Source: Petrimonas mucosa
Lineage (GTDB): Bacteria; Bacteroidota; Bacteroidia; Bacteroidales; Dysgonomonadaceae
DNA length: 64,000 nt
NCBI RefSeq assembly: GCF_900095795.1
Contig: NZ_LT608328.1
Location: 2,349,001-2,413,000, forward strand
Direction: 5' to 3'
The notes under the pieces were generated by a model. That model did not search any database and was not told where the DNA came from. It was given only the letters and a program-made list of their open reading frames with translations. Shown one piece after another: positions 18,243 to 26,744 of the stretch (position 1 is its first letter; each line of letters starts with the position of its first letter). A program made the position numbers and the translations under genes.

Positions 18243-18273
18243 CAAAGATACGAGATGAAATTTTAATTACAAA
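18243..18273 (-). promoter_or_regulatory. Bacteroides-type promoter of the mannan operon
   Basis: On the minus strand there is TTTG (18273-18270), a 19-nt spacer and TATCTTTG (18250-18243). This fits the Bacteroidota primary sigma consensus TTTG-N19-21-TAnnTTTG exactly. It lies about 50 nt upstream of the isomerase start and has no competing match nearby. Confidence 0.75.
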
Positions 18274-18629
18274 TATTGTCTTGATTTTTTTATATAATTG
18301 TTGGTTAATTAACGTAAATTGGTCACAGTAGCTATCCTATCTGGTTTCTCAACCGTAACATACTGATTCATCGATTATATAATCATATCTGTTTTCTGGC
18401 GGCGAATGGAGCAATACTATTTTAGAAAGCTACATTTTATCACAAATGGTGCAACTTTTTACAATATGTACCAACATAATTGCAGAAAAATTTATCAAAT
18501 TGTCTAAAATTATTAGAACATATTAATTTTTATTCCTAATTTTACGTTAAATTTTCGGGTCGGGCAGCAATACCCTCATTGAGCATTGATCGCCCGCCCC
18601 ATTATCATTTAACTGAAAAATGAAACCAT
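18274..18629. promoter_or_regulatory. Divergent control region with a 12-bp palindrome and a leader hairpin
   Basis: This AT-rich intergenic stretch separates the mannan operon from the GntR gene. A perfect 12-bp palindrome, GATTATATAATC, lies at 18373-18384 and is a candidate operator for the adjacent GntR regulator. Just upstream of the gntR start is a GC-rich stem-loop: 18557-18565 pairs with 18592-18600 with one mismatch and a 26-nt loop. No known riboswitch could be recognised. Confidence 0.4.
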
Positions 18630-19373
18630 ATGATTGACAAGGAGAGCAGCATCCCGCTTCACAAACAAGCTGAATTCTACTTGCGCCGGCTGATCGAGAT
18701 GGACAAGTACAAGAACGGAAAGATGATTCCCAACGAGATTGAATTGTCCAGACAAATGAACATATCGCGAAATACACTTCGACAGGCAATCAACAAGCTT
18801 GTACACGAAGGGCTGTTGATCCGCAAGCGGGGGATAGGCACATATGTCGCCATGGGCAAGTTTTCGAGCGAGGCGACCAACTGGTTAAGCTTCTCTCAAG
18901 AGATGAGGCTGTTGGGAATAGAGGTTGAGAACTTCGAACTGCATATCTACCGCCAACGTCCCACAAACGAAGCCAAACTCTTTTTCAACATCAACGACGA
19001 TGAGACAAAAGTGCTTCGGATCGAGCGGCTGAGGGGCAAGGTCGATTTTCCCTTTGTCTATTTCGCATCGGAGTTTAATCCCGAGATTCCCCTTACCGGC
19101 AATGAGAACTTCAACCTTCCTCTCTACGATATCTTGCGGGATGAATTCAACATCATCGTAAAGAGTTCGCGCGAGGAGATCAGTGCCGTCCCGGCCGGCC
19201 ATTTCCTGGCAGAGAAGCTGGATATGGAATTGGGTGAGCCGGTCCTCGTAAGGAAAAGGCTGGTGAGTGACATCGAGGGGAGACCGGTGGAGTACAATAT
19301 CGGTTGGTACCGGGGTGACTCATTTACCTACAAGATTGAATGTAACCGGAAAGAGGATTATCAATCGCCCTAA
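18630..19373 (+). CDS. GntR-family regulator with UTRA ligand domain
   Basis: The 247-residue regulator has an N-terminal winged helix (residues 5-75; LSRQMNISRNTLRQAINKLVHEGLLIRKRGIGTYV pattern) and a C-terminal UTRA effector domain (about 90-240), the HutC subgroup. UTRA domains bind small metabolites, often sugars or sugar phosphates. It sits between the mannan operon, transcribed away from it, and the downstream arabinose genes in the same direction, so it may control either or both. The effector (mannose-6-phosphate, arabinose or a derivative) cannot be decided from sequence. About 140 bp separate it from the GH51 gene. Confidence 0.88.
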   Translation: MIDKESSIPLHKQAEFYLRRLIEMDKYKNGKMIPNEIELSRQMNISRNTLRQAINKLVHEGLLIRKRGIGTYVAMGKFSSEATNWLSFSQEMRLLGIEVENFELHIYRQRPTNEAKLFFNINDDETKVLRIERLRGKVDFPFVYFASEFNPEIPLTGNENFNLPLYDILRDEFNIIVKSSREEISAVPAGHFLAEKLDMELGEPVLVRKRLVSDIEGRPVEYNIGWYRGDSFTYKIECNRKEDYQSP

Positions 19374-19514
19374 TAAACCGCCCTTGCCGTTCGGGAAATA
19401 TAAAATAAAATATTAACTTTATCGCCATTTGCTGCAGAATCGTGATGACCGGACCGCATCTCCGGTCACCAGAGGCTGTGCAACCGAAGAAACAGAAACA
19501 ATAAACTGAGATCC

Positions 19515-21056
19515 ATGAAACTGAAGAAAAGCTTACCGATGCTGGCACTGCTGTTTCTGACCGGCGGGGCCATGAGTGCACAAAACCGACTGATTATCGA
19601 AGTCGACAAAGAGAGCAACACCATCAGCCGGCATATCTACGGTCATTTTTCCGAACATCTCGGACGCTGCATCTATGGCGGCTACTGGGTAGGTGAAGAC
19701 TCCCCCACCCCAAACACCCGCGGCATTCGCAACGACGTGGTGGAGGCACTGAAAGAGATAGAGATCCCCAACCTGCGTTGGCCCGGGGGATGCTTCGCCG
19801 ATGAGTACCACTGGATGGATGGCATCGGTCCCCGCGATAAACGGCCCAAGATGATCAACACCCACTGGGGAGGGGTGGTGGAGGATAACAGCTTCGGCAC
19901 GCATGAGTTTCTCGACCTGTGCGAACAGTTGGGCGCTGAGCCCTATATCAGCGCCAATGTGGGCAGCGGCACCGTGGAGGAGATGTCGAAATGGGTGGAG
20001 TATGTCACCTTCGACGGCGAGAGCCCGATGGCCAACCTGCGCCGTCAGAACGGGCGCAACAAGCCCTGGAAAGTAAGGTTCTGGGGTATTGGCAACGAGA
20101 GCTGGGGCTGCGGTGGGAACATGGAGCCCGACTACTACGCCAATCTATTCCGCCACTATGCTACCTTTGCCAGGAACTACGGCGACAACCGGGTGTACAA
20201 GATTGCCTGTGGTGCCAACGGTGGTGATTACAACTGGACCGAAACGGTGATGAGGCAGGCCGGACGGCACATGCATGGTCTCTCGCTCCACTACTACACA
20301 GTTCCGAAGGATTGGAACGACAAGGGATCGGCCACCAGTTTTGATGAAGCTGAATATTTCACCACCATCCAGAAGACCCTCTATATGGATGAGCTGATTA
20401 CCAGGCACGGTGCCATCATGGACCGTTTTGACCCGCAAAAGCGGGTGGGATTGATTATCGATGAATGGGGAACTTGGTACAATGTGGAGCCGGGAACCAA
20501 TCCCGGATTCCTCTATCAGCAGAACTCGCTGCGCGATGCCATAGTGGCAGGGATCAACCTCAACATCTTCAACAACCATAGCGACCGTGTACAGATGGCC
20601 AACCTGGCCCAGACAGTAAACGTGTTGCAGTCGGTCATCCTCACCGATGGGGAGAAGATGTTACGTACCCCCACCTACTGGGTCTATTACCTCTACAAGG
20701 CACACCAGGATGCCACCCGCCTGCCCGTCTCGTTAACCTGCAACAAATATCGCCTGGGGAACAGGGAGATCGACGCGGTAAGCGTCTCTGCCTCGAAGGA
20801 TAGGAACGGCAAGATCCATGTCACGCTGGTCAATGCCGATCCCAACAACGAACAGCAGATCAGCGCCCAGCTGATCGGAGCAGCGGTGAAACGGGTAACC
20901 GGTCAACTGCTCACTTCGGCCAAGATCAACGATTACAACACTTTCGATCATCCGGATAAAGTAAAGGTGACCAACTTCAAGGGGGCATCCCTGAAAAACG
21001 GCAACCTCTCGGTTGTACTCCCCACCAAATCGGTCGTCATGCTCGAATTAGAATAA
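19515..21056 (+). CDS. GH51 alpha-L-arabinofuranosidase, exported
   Basis: The 513-residue enzyme releases terminal alpha-L-arabinofuranose from arabinan or arabinoxylan. A signal peptide covers residues 1-22 (ending MSA-QN), pointing to the periplasm. GH51 marks are [13 protein letters not shown] (44-56), [15 protein letters not shown], the acid/base Glu195 in WGIGNESWG and the nucleophile Glu317 in IIDEWGTW. Its length of about 500 residues is normal for the family. It is followed after 8 bp by ribulokinase, so the pair forms an arabinose-release and use module. Confidence 0.94.
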   Translation: MKLKKSLPMLALLFLTGGAMSAQNRLIIEVDKESNTISRHIYGHFSEHLGRCIYGGYWVGEDSPTPNTRGIRNDVVEALKEIEIPNLRWPGGCFADEYHWMDGIGPRDKRPKMINTHWGGVVEDNSFGTHEFLDLCEQLGAEPYISANVGSGTVEEMSKWVEYVTFDGESPMANLRRQNGRNKPWKVRFWGIGNESWGCGGNMEPDYYANLFRHYATFARNYGDNRVYKIACGANGGDYNWTETVMRQAGRHMHGLSLHYYTVPKDWNDKGSATSFDEAEYFTTIQKTLYMDELITRHGAIMDRFDPQKRVGLIIDEWGTWYNVEPGTNPGFLYQQNSLRDAIVAGINLNIFNNHSDRVQMANLAQTVNVLQSVILTDGEKMLRTPTYWVYYLYKAHQDATRLPVSLTCNKYRLGNREIDAVSVSASKDRNGKIHVTLVNADPNNEQQISAQLIGAAVKRVTGQLLTSAKINDYNTFDHPDKVKVTNFKGASLKNGNLSVVLPTKSVVMLELE

Positions 21057-21064
21057 GTCAATCA

Positions 21065-22744
21065 ATGCGTATGAGTAAATATGTTATCGGACTGGATTAC
21101 GGCACCGACTCATGCCGTGCCATCATCGTAGATGCTGCCAACGGAAAGGAGATAGCCTCCGCAGTGAAATACTATCCCCGCTGGATGAAGGGTTACTATT
21201 GCGATCCGCACACCAACCGCTACCGGCAACATCCCCTCGACTACATCGAAGTACTGGAGGAGAGCATCCGGGAGGCACTCTCCAGATCGCCTGAAGGAAC
21301 TGCAGAGCGGATTGTGGGCATAGGGGTCGACACCACCGGCTCCACGCCGGTACTGACCGACCGCCAAGGCACCCCCCTGGCACTTCTTCCGCAGTTTGCA
21401 GAGAATCCCAATGCCATGTTCGTTCTCTGGAAAGATCACACCGCAGTGAAGGAGGCCGGAGAGATCAACAGGCTGGCAAAAGAGTGGGAAACCGATTACA
21501 CCGCCTATGAAGGCGGAATCTACTCCTCCGAATGGGTCTGGGCCAAGATGCTCCATATGCTTCGCGAAGATGAACAACTGCGTCACGTAGCCTACTCCTG
21601 GGTAGAACACTGCGACTGGATTCCGGGACTGCTTACCGGCAACACCATGCCGGAAACCATGCTTCGTAGCCGTTGTGCCGCAGGTCACAAGGCGATGTGG
21701 CACGAGAGCTGGGAGGGACTCCCATCGGAAAAGTTCCTTACCACCCTCGATCCGCTGCTGACCGGTTTCCGTCAGCATCTCTACCGCAAGACATACCCGA
21801 GTGACACCCGTGTTGGATATCTCACCGAAGAGTGGGCCCGCAAGCTGGGACTTACCACCAACGTTGCCGTGGCTGTCGGGGCCCTGGATAGCCACATGGG
21901 CGCGGTGGGGGTGGAGATCAAACCGGGCGATTTTGTAAGGGTGATCGGTACCTCTACCTGCGACATCATGGCCGTTCCTTACGAGGAGATGGGCAACCGG
22001 CTTATACCGGGCATCTGCGGTCAGGTAGACGGATCGGTCATCCCCGGGATGATCGGACTGGAAGCGGGGCAGTCGGGTTTCGGCGATATCTACGCCTGGT
22101 TCAAACGGTTGCTGGAGTGGCCAATTCGCAACATCATCGCCAAAAGCGAACTGATTAATCCCGAAACGAGGGAGAGACTGATCGAAGAGGTATCCACAGC
22201 CATCATTCCGGAGCTGACCAGAGAGGCAGAGAAGGTGCCAGCAGGTGAAAGTACCATCCTGGCCACCGACTGGATGAACGGACGTCGCACTCCCGATGCC
22301 AACCAGCTCCTTAAAGGTTCACTCACGGGATTAACGCTGGGCAGCTCGGCTCCCCTGATTTTCCGGGCACTGGTGGAGGCCACCGCTTTCGGCTCAAAGG
22401 CGATTGTTGACCGACTCCTGGAGAACGGCATCGAGATCAAGCAGGTTATCGGTATCGGCGGCATCTCATTGAAATCACCCTTTGTGATGCAGACGATGGC
22501 CGATGTGCTGGGCATGTCGATCAAGGTTGCCCGCACAGAGCAGTCGTGCGCCTTTGGCAGTGCCATGTTCGGGGCAGTGGCTGCAGGTCTCTACCGGAAA
22601 GTGGAAGAGGCACAACAGGCTATGGGACAGGGATTTGTTACTACCTACCACCCCAATGAGCGGAATCATCAGCTCTATAGCGAGCTTTACAGAAAATACC
22701 AGCGACTGGGCAAGTTTACCGAAGAGGAGTTACGTCAATCCTGA
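21065..22744 (+). CDS. araB: Ribulokinase
   Basis: The 559-residue FGGY kinase phosphorylates L-ribulose to L-ribulose-5-phosphate in arabinose catabolism. The N-terminal ATPase motif is GLDYGTDSCRA (9-19). The family-specific GVDTTGSTPV follows, then ALDSHMGAVGV and the long DWMNGRRTPDAN loop, all typical of AraB rather than xylulokinase. Length fits AraB (about 560). Two starts are possible, ATG 21065 or ATG 21071. Isomerase (araA) and epimerase (araD) are not in the window, so the rest of the pathway must lie elsewhere. Confidence 0.94.
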   Translation: MRMSKYVIGLDYGTDSCRAIIVDAANGKEIASAVKYYPRWMKGYYCDPHTNRYRQHPLDYIEVLEESIREALSRSPEGTAERIVGIGVDTTGSTPVLTDRQGTPLALLPQFAENPNAMFVLWKDHTAVKEAGEINRLAKEWETDYTAYEGGIYSSEWVWAKMLHMLREDEQLRHVAYSWVEHCDWIPGLLTGNTMPETMLRSRCAAGHKAMWHESWEGLPSEKFLTTLDPLLTGFRQHLYRKTYPSDTRVGYLTEEWARKLGLTTNVAVAVGALDSHMGAVGVEIKPGDFVRVIGTSTCDIMAVPYEEMGNRLIPGICGQVDGSVIPGMIGLEAGQSGFGDIYAWFKRLLEWPIRNIIAKSELINPETRERLIEEVSTAIIPELTREAEKVPAGESTILATDWMNGRRTPDANQLLKGSLTGLTLGSSAPLIFRALVEATAFGSKAIVDRLLENGIEIKQVIGIGGISLKSPFVMQTMADVLGMSIKVARTEQSCAFGSAMFGAVAAGLYRKVEEAQQAMGQGFVTTYHPNERNHQLYSELYRKYQRLGKFTEEELRQS

Positions 22745-22770
22745 CAGGATAGAACAGGGTTAAAAGAGAT

Positions 22771-22805
22771 GCAGCCAGGCGTCACGAGATGTGCGGCCTG
22801 GCTGC
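22771..22805. terminator. Stem-loop between araB and tRNA-Val
   Basis: GCAGCCAGGC (22771-22780) pairs perfectly with GCCTGGCTGC (22796-22805) around a 15-nt loop. It separates the convergent araB and tRNA genes. There is no strong T run, so it may be a weak intrinsic or a factor-dependent terminator. Confidence 0.6.
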
Positions 22806-22817
22806 TGCATTAGCCAG

Positions 22818-22892
22818 TGAACTGTGTTGGATTCGAACCAACGACCTCTGCCCTGTCAAGGCAGCGCTCTAAACCAGCTGAGCTAACAATTC
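22818..22892 (-). tRNA. tRNA-Val (anticodon GAC)
   Basis: A 75-nt cloverleaf was folded by eye on the minus strand. The acceptor stem is GAATTGT with ACAGTTC (one G-T pair) and discriminator A. The D arm contains TAGCTCAGCTGG, and the anticodon stem CTGCC/GGCAG encloses loop TTGACAG with anticodon GAC. The T arm is GTTGG-TTCGAAT-CCAAC. CCA is not encoded, so it must be added after transcription. The decayed IS30 element lies 53 bp upstream of its 5' end. Confidence 0.9.
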
Positions 22893-22945
22893 GGATATAC
22901 AAAAGTATAACAAATCCTTCAAATAACCAAACGAAATTTCGGTTT

Positions 22946-23889
22946 GGCAGAGTCAAGCAGCAAGTGCAATTTACATTAATTGTTTGTAAAACTCAACTTT
23001 GGGTGTGTTAAAGTCCAATTTTTTCCTCGGTCTTTCATTCAGCCTGTGCTGTATCCGCTTCAATCTGTCGGGTGGATAGTCCTTGAAGGACGCCCCCTTG
23101 GGGATGTATTGCCGGATGAGCTTGTTCGCGTTTTCGATCGATCCTTTTTGCCATGCCAAATAGGGGTCGGTGAAGTACACCGGGCTTCCAGCATCTCCGT
23201 GATCCGTTCGTGCGCCGCGAACTCCAAGCCGTTGTCCGTGGTGATCGTCCTTATCACGTCCTTGTAGGGTAGCAACATGCGGCACAGCACCTTGGCCAAC
23301 CCTTTCGAGTCCCTTCCGCGGGGCAGTTCCCCGATCATCACGAGGTTCGTCTTCCTTTCCGTCACCGTCAGTATCGCCTCCGACTGGTCGGCCCCTATCA
23401 TCGTGTCCATCTCGAAGTCGCCGAAGCGCTTCCCGTCGGCCTCCACGGGCCTTTCCCGGATGCTCCTGCGGTTGGGGATGCCTCTAACGGAGCCCACCGG
23501 TCTCTTGCGGTGCTTGAGCCTGTGACGGCAATGCTTGTAAAGGTCGCCCCCGCGCTTGTCCTTGTTGCGCTGCAACTCCCTGGACACCGCTGAAGGACTG
23601 ACACCTATCAAGCTCGCGATCATCCGCTGGGTGTCACCGTTTTCTAAACCTAAATAAATCGCGTACCTTTGTTCTGAAGTTAACTGTTTGTATTTTTTCA
23701 TAAGCAACATAATAGTTAATTTTAGGGAGACTTCGGTCTCCTTTTTCTTTTATGTTGCTGTCCGACTCTCTTCGGGGGCTTGCGCGCCCCCGGCCGTTAG
23801 GCAAACCCCCCCGGTGTTTTTCATGATTGTTGTGAAGAATCATTTCAAAAAACAACACGTGGATGTTGCACTTCTAAGTTGAACTTAGG
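22946..23889 (-). mobile_element. IS30-family insertion sequence, copy 2 (decayed, 944 bp)
   Basis: This is the same element as 282-1445 in inverted orientation, 220 bp shorter. It is flanked by TTT on both sides (22943-22945 and 23890-23892), a fitting 3-bp target duplication. The loss is one 219-bp deletion inside the transposase gene plus a 1-bp deletion. Both ends and the leader hairpins are kept, so an active transposase from copy 1 might still mobilise it. It sits 5 bp past the rsmG stop codon without damaging that gene. Confidence 0.9.
22971..23710 (-). pseudogene. IS30 transposase remnant (internal deletion and frameshift)
   Basis: Compared with the intact copy, residues 56-128 are missing: 73 codons lost between two copies of the short repeat CGGGGGC. 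The reading frame is kept across this deletion. Further on, one C is missing from a CCCC run (GAAGCCCCGG became GAAGCCCGG), which shifts the frame near the second catalytic Asp region and removes the frame containing the catalytic Glu. Other changes include Thr30 to Met. The product cannot be an active transposase. Confidence 0.92.
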
Positions 23890-23894
23890 TTTCT

Positions 23895-24515
23895 CTATAA
23901 TGGAAGATAGATCAATTTCTTGGTGGCGAAGTAGGGCTCGGAAAAGTAACTGCCGAGCGGAAACGTCTCTACCTTCTTGCCAAACGGTGAGAGTTCGGAT
24001 GCGAGGTCTCCTCCCTTGAGGCAGATGATTCCATTGGGAAGTGCGTTTTTCTGTTCGGAAGCGATATTCTTCCGCACGATCTTCACAAGATCGGGCAACG
24101 GCATCACGGCACGGCTCACCACGAAGTCGAATTTCCCCTTTTCATCCTCCATGCGCGAATGGCTGAAAGCCACGTTGGTCAGACCGATCGCCTGCGATAC
24201 CTCACGGGCCACCTTCACCTTTTTCCCAATACTGTCGAGCAAGAGGAAGTTGACCTCAGGGAAAAAGATGGCCAGTGGCACGCCGGGAAAGCCTCCTCCG
24301 GTGCCCACATCCACAACCGATGTACCCGGTTTGAAATGGATGAACCGGGCAATGGCAAGCGAGTGTAGCACATGGTGCAGATAGAGATTATCGATATCTT
24401 TACGCGAGATGACGTTGATCCGCGAATTCCAGTCGGAATAGAGATCGAAAAGAGCGTCGAACTGCTCCTTCTGTTTTTCGGAAAGTTTTGGGAAATATGT
24501 ATCGATGACGTTCAC
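23895..24515 (-). CDS. rsmG: 16S rRNA (guanine-527-N7)-methyltransferase RsmG
   Basis: The 206-residue SAM-dependent enzyme methylates G527 of 16S rRNA. The SAM-binding motif VVDVGTGGGFPGVPLAI lies at about residues 67-83, and the family motifs NVISRKD, LHHVLHSLAIA and VVSRAVMPLPDLV are present. Length is typical (about 205-210). Its start overlaps the stop of the upstream lipoprotein gene by 4 bp, so the two are translationally coupled. Confidence 0.95.
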   Translation of the reverse strand: MNVIDTYFPKLSEKQKEQFDALFDLYSDWNSRINVISRKDIDNLYLHHVLHSLAIARFIHFKPGTSVVDVGTGGGFPGVPLAIFFPEVNFLLLDSIGKKVKVAREVSQAIGLTNVAFSHSRMEDEKGKFDFVVSRAVMPLPDLVKIVRKNIASEQKNALPNGIICLKGGDLASELSPFGKKVETFPLGSYFSEPYFATKKLIYLPL

Positions 24516-25426
24516 TTCAGTTGAGATAACATTGAAACAATCGTATTTTCACGCAACAGGGAACGAATGGCCCCATACGGGATAAAAACCTGGGGGACCT
24601 GAAGCTGGTAAGCCGAGTATTCGCCTTTGTTGAATGTATAGGTGATACCTTTGTCGGTAAGGAGGAAATTGTTGTTGGGCATGATCTCATCAATTCCGAA
24701 GAAGCCCAGGTCTTCAAGTTCCTGAACAGTCTTCACCCGGTTCTCGGTCAACAATGCGCTTTGAAGAACCGGACGCAATGAGAGGTCGTAACCGGGAATG
24801 AAGATATCGCCCTCGTTCAGCAGTTCGCCGCTCGTAAGATCAAGCACATAATTCCTGACCGTCTCGTACGACATTTTGCCTCCCTTGTTGTTCACCTGTC
24901 TTACCTGAAACGATATGATGCCGTATTGGTTATAGATGATAGAGTCGCTCAGCGTCTCATAATAGGAGTAGAAGAGTTCGGGGAGATGATCATGCTCATC
25001 CTCCAGGATATAGTGACCCGCCTCACTGCTATCGGCATGATTGCCATAGAGGGGCCTGTTCACCCTGTAGATTTCAGCATCGTTCCGGTAGTTGGCGATA
25101 TAGTTCTTCACGTACCTGTCGACTGCCTCCTGGACGGGGAGAGTTTCGTAACTGGGACCGATCACGGTTCTCAGAAAGACACTCCTCGCAGCGTTGACAT
25201 CGAAGTCGGCAATACTCTCCGGATAGATAAAGTTGAGCTTCAGGTTGCACGACGGATTTTCGGACTTATCATCCAGAAAATATTTCTTGTCGACGGTTAT
25301 CGTATCAAACGTGACTATGTTATCGGCTTTAAACCGACTCCTCTCGTTGCGGTTGCACGAGAACTGCAGTGAAGCAAGCAGCACAACTGCAGCAAGGAGT
25401 GAAAAACCGGATACTTTCTGTTTCAT
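24512..25426 (-). CDS. DUF3298-type lipoprotein
   Basis: The 304-residue protein has a lipobox (LQFSC, Cys24) and a C-terminal DUF3298 (RsiV-like) domain, recognised by YSYYETLSDSIIYNQYGIISFQ, the YVLDLTSGELLNEGDIF segment and IPYGAIRSLLR near the end. An N-terminal DUF4163-like part precedes it. The function of these envelope lipoproteins is not established. A TATATTTG -7 element lies on the minus strand at 25445-25452, 18 nt before the start. It heads a two-gene unit with rsmG. Confidence 0.8.
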   Translation of the reverse strand: MKQKVSGFSLLAAVVLLASLQFSCNRNERSRFKADNIVTFDTITVDKKYFLDDKSENPSCNLKLNFIYPESIADFDVNAARSVFLRTVIGPSYETLPVQEAVDRYVKNYIANYRNDAEIYRVNRPLYGNHADSSEAGHYILEDEHDHLPELFYSYYETLSDSIIYNQYGIISFQVRQVNNKGGKMSYETVRNYVLDLTSGELLNEGDIFIPGYDLSLRPVLQSALLTENRVKTVQELEDLGFFGIDEIMPNNNFLLTDKGITYTFNKGEYSAYQLQVPQVFIPYGAIRSLLRENTIVSMLSQLK

Positions 25427-25490
25427 CTGTTAAAAAAACGTATGCAAATATACATATTTTATTTTACTCCTGCATCCCGATGGTAATAAT

Positions 25491-25528
25491 AAGAGGGAAC
25501 AACCCTGCTTTTGCTTGTTCCCCCTTAT
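25491..25528 (-). terminator. Terminator after cydB
   Basis: GGGAACAA (25495-25502) pairs with TTGTTCCC (25515-25522) around a 12-nt loop, 29 bp downstream of the cydB stop. On the minus strand it is followed by a T-rich stretch, ending the cytochrome bd operon. Confidence 0.65.
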
Positions 25529-25550
25529 AGATACTTGTTAGACCAGGACT

Positions 25551-26705
25551 TCAATAAGCGTGACCATCCTTGCCGAGGTCTTCGAGTTTCAGCTTCTTGC
25601 GTTCCAGCGCCCTCCAGGCGTAAACGATATAGGCAAGCACAAACGGAACGAGCAATGAAACGATCGACATGGCCGTCAGTGTAAACTCGCTGGAAGAGGA
25701 GTTTTGTACGGTAAGCGAACTTTGAGGGCTGGTGTACGACGGATAGTATGCCGTATTGTTATATCCTGCTACAAGCAACAGCATGGTCACCGCAACCACT
25801 GTTCCCGCTCCGGCAAACCAGATCCCCTTGTTGAACGACCGCTTTACGACCGTGGCGATAATTCCCCACAGTACGGCAACGACACCCAACAGGAAGAGTA
25901 CAAGCACAACCGGCATCTGAATGAAGTTGTTCAGGTATTTGTAGGGTTCCATAAATACCTCACCCGTATCCGGATTGACGGCGTATCCTTCAGAAACCAG
26001 TGTCCAGATGAGGAAAGCTAGGAAGAACACCACAAACGGCACCCCGTTATAGAGTGTATACTTTCTCGATCTTGCATGAAGCACATCATGGTCGAGCCGG
26101 TTCACAAAAAAGAGGCTAGCCATTGTTCTTGCCAGGAAAAGCACGGCAAGACCCAGACACCAGTTTCTCGGGTTGCCCAGTGCTTCGAGGCCGTGAAGCG
26201 GGTTGTCCCATCCGCTCATCACATTGCCGGGAGTACCAAAGCTCACCAGGTTTACTTTGTTGATGGTAAACTCAGATCCGGTAAAGAATGTCGCAACGGC
26301 GACACCAAGCACAAATGTGCCGATTATTCCATTGAAAAAGAGAAATGCACGGTATGTTTTCGGTCCGAACACGTTGCCCGGCTTGGATTGGAACTCATAA
26401 GATACGGCCTGTACCACAAACGAGAAGAGTAACAACATCCATACCCAGTATGCCCCACCGAAGCTGGTGGCATAAAAGAGCGGGAAGGAGGCAAAGAAGG
26501 CTCCACCAAACGTAACAAGTGTGGTAAAGGTATATTCCCATTTGCGTCCCAGTGCATTGACAACCAATTTCTTCTCATCTTCGGTTTTGGATATTGAGTG
26601 GATCATCGACTGACCACCCTGCACAAAAAGAAGAAATACCAACAACCCGCCCAGCAGCGATATTATAAACCACCAGTAATTTTGTAGAAATTCGTAAGTT
26701 ATCAT
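25551..26705 (-). CDS. cydB: Cytochrome bd ubiquinol/menaquinol oxidase subunit II
   Basis: The 384-residue membrane subunit has about 9 hydrophobic helices. The N-terminal YWWFIISLLGGLLVFLLFVQGGQ segment and the WEYTFTTLVTFGGAFFASFPLFYA region are typical of Bacteroidota CydB. It pairs with CydA to form the high-affinity oxygen-reducing terminal oxidase, allowing growth or oxygen removal at nanomolar oxygen in anaerobes. It starts 39 bp after the cydA stop in the order DUF4492-cydA-cydB. Confidence 0.94.
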   Translation of the reverse strand: MITYEFLQNYWWFIISLLGGLLVFLLFVQGGQSMIHSISKTEDEKKLVVNALGRKWEYTFTTLVTFGGAFFASFPLFYATSFGGAYWVWMLLLFSFVVQAVSYEFQSKPGNVFGPKTYRAFLFFNGIIGTFVLGVAVATFFTGSEFTINKVNLVSFGTPGNVMSGWDNPLHGLEALGNPRNWCLGLAVLFLARTMASLFFVNRLDHDVLHARSRKYTLYNGVPFVVFFLAFLIWTLVSEGYAVNPDTGEVFMEPYKYLNNFIQMPVVLVLFLLGVVAVLWGIIATVVKRSFNKGIWFAGAGTVVAVTMLLLVAGYNNTAYYPSYTSPQSSLTVQNSSSSEFTLTAMSIVSLLVPFVLAYIVYAWRALERKKLKLEDLGKDGHAY

Positions 26706-26744
26706 AATTGCTCGTGTTTTAATGTGATAAAATTTTGTAAAAGA

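Noticed and set aside
18557-18600. Riboswitch before gntR
   Set aside because: There is one simple hairpin, with no conserved core of a known riboswitch class.
282-23889. Composite transposon made of two IS30 copies
   Set aside because: Copy 2 has its own TTT target duplication, and the outer flanks (C run on the left, TTT on the right) do not match, so the copies look like separate insertions.
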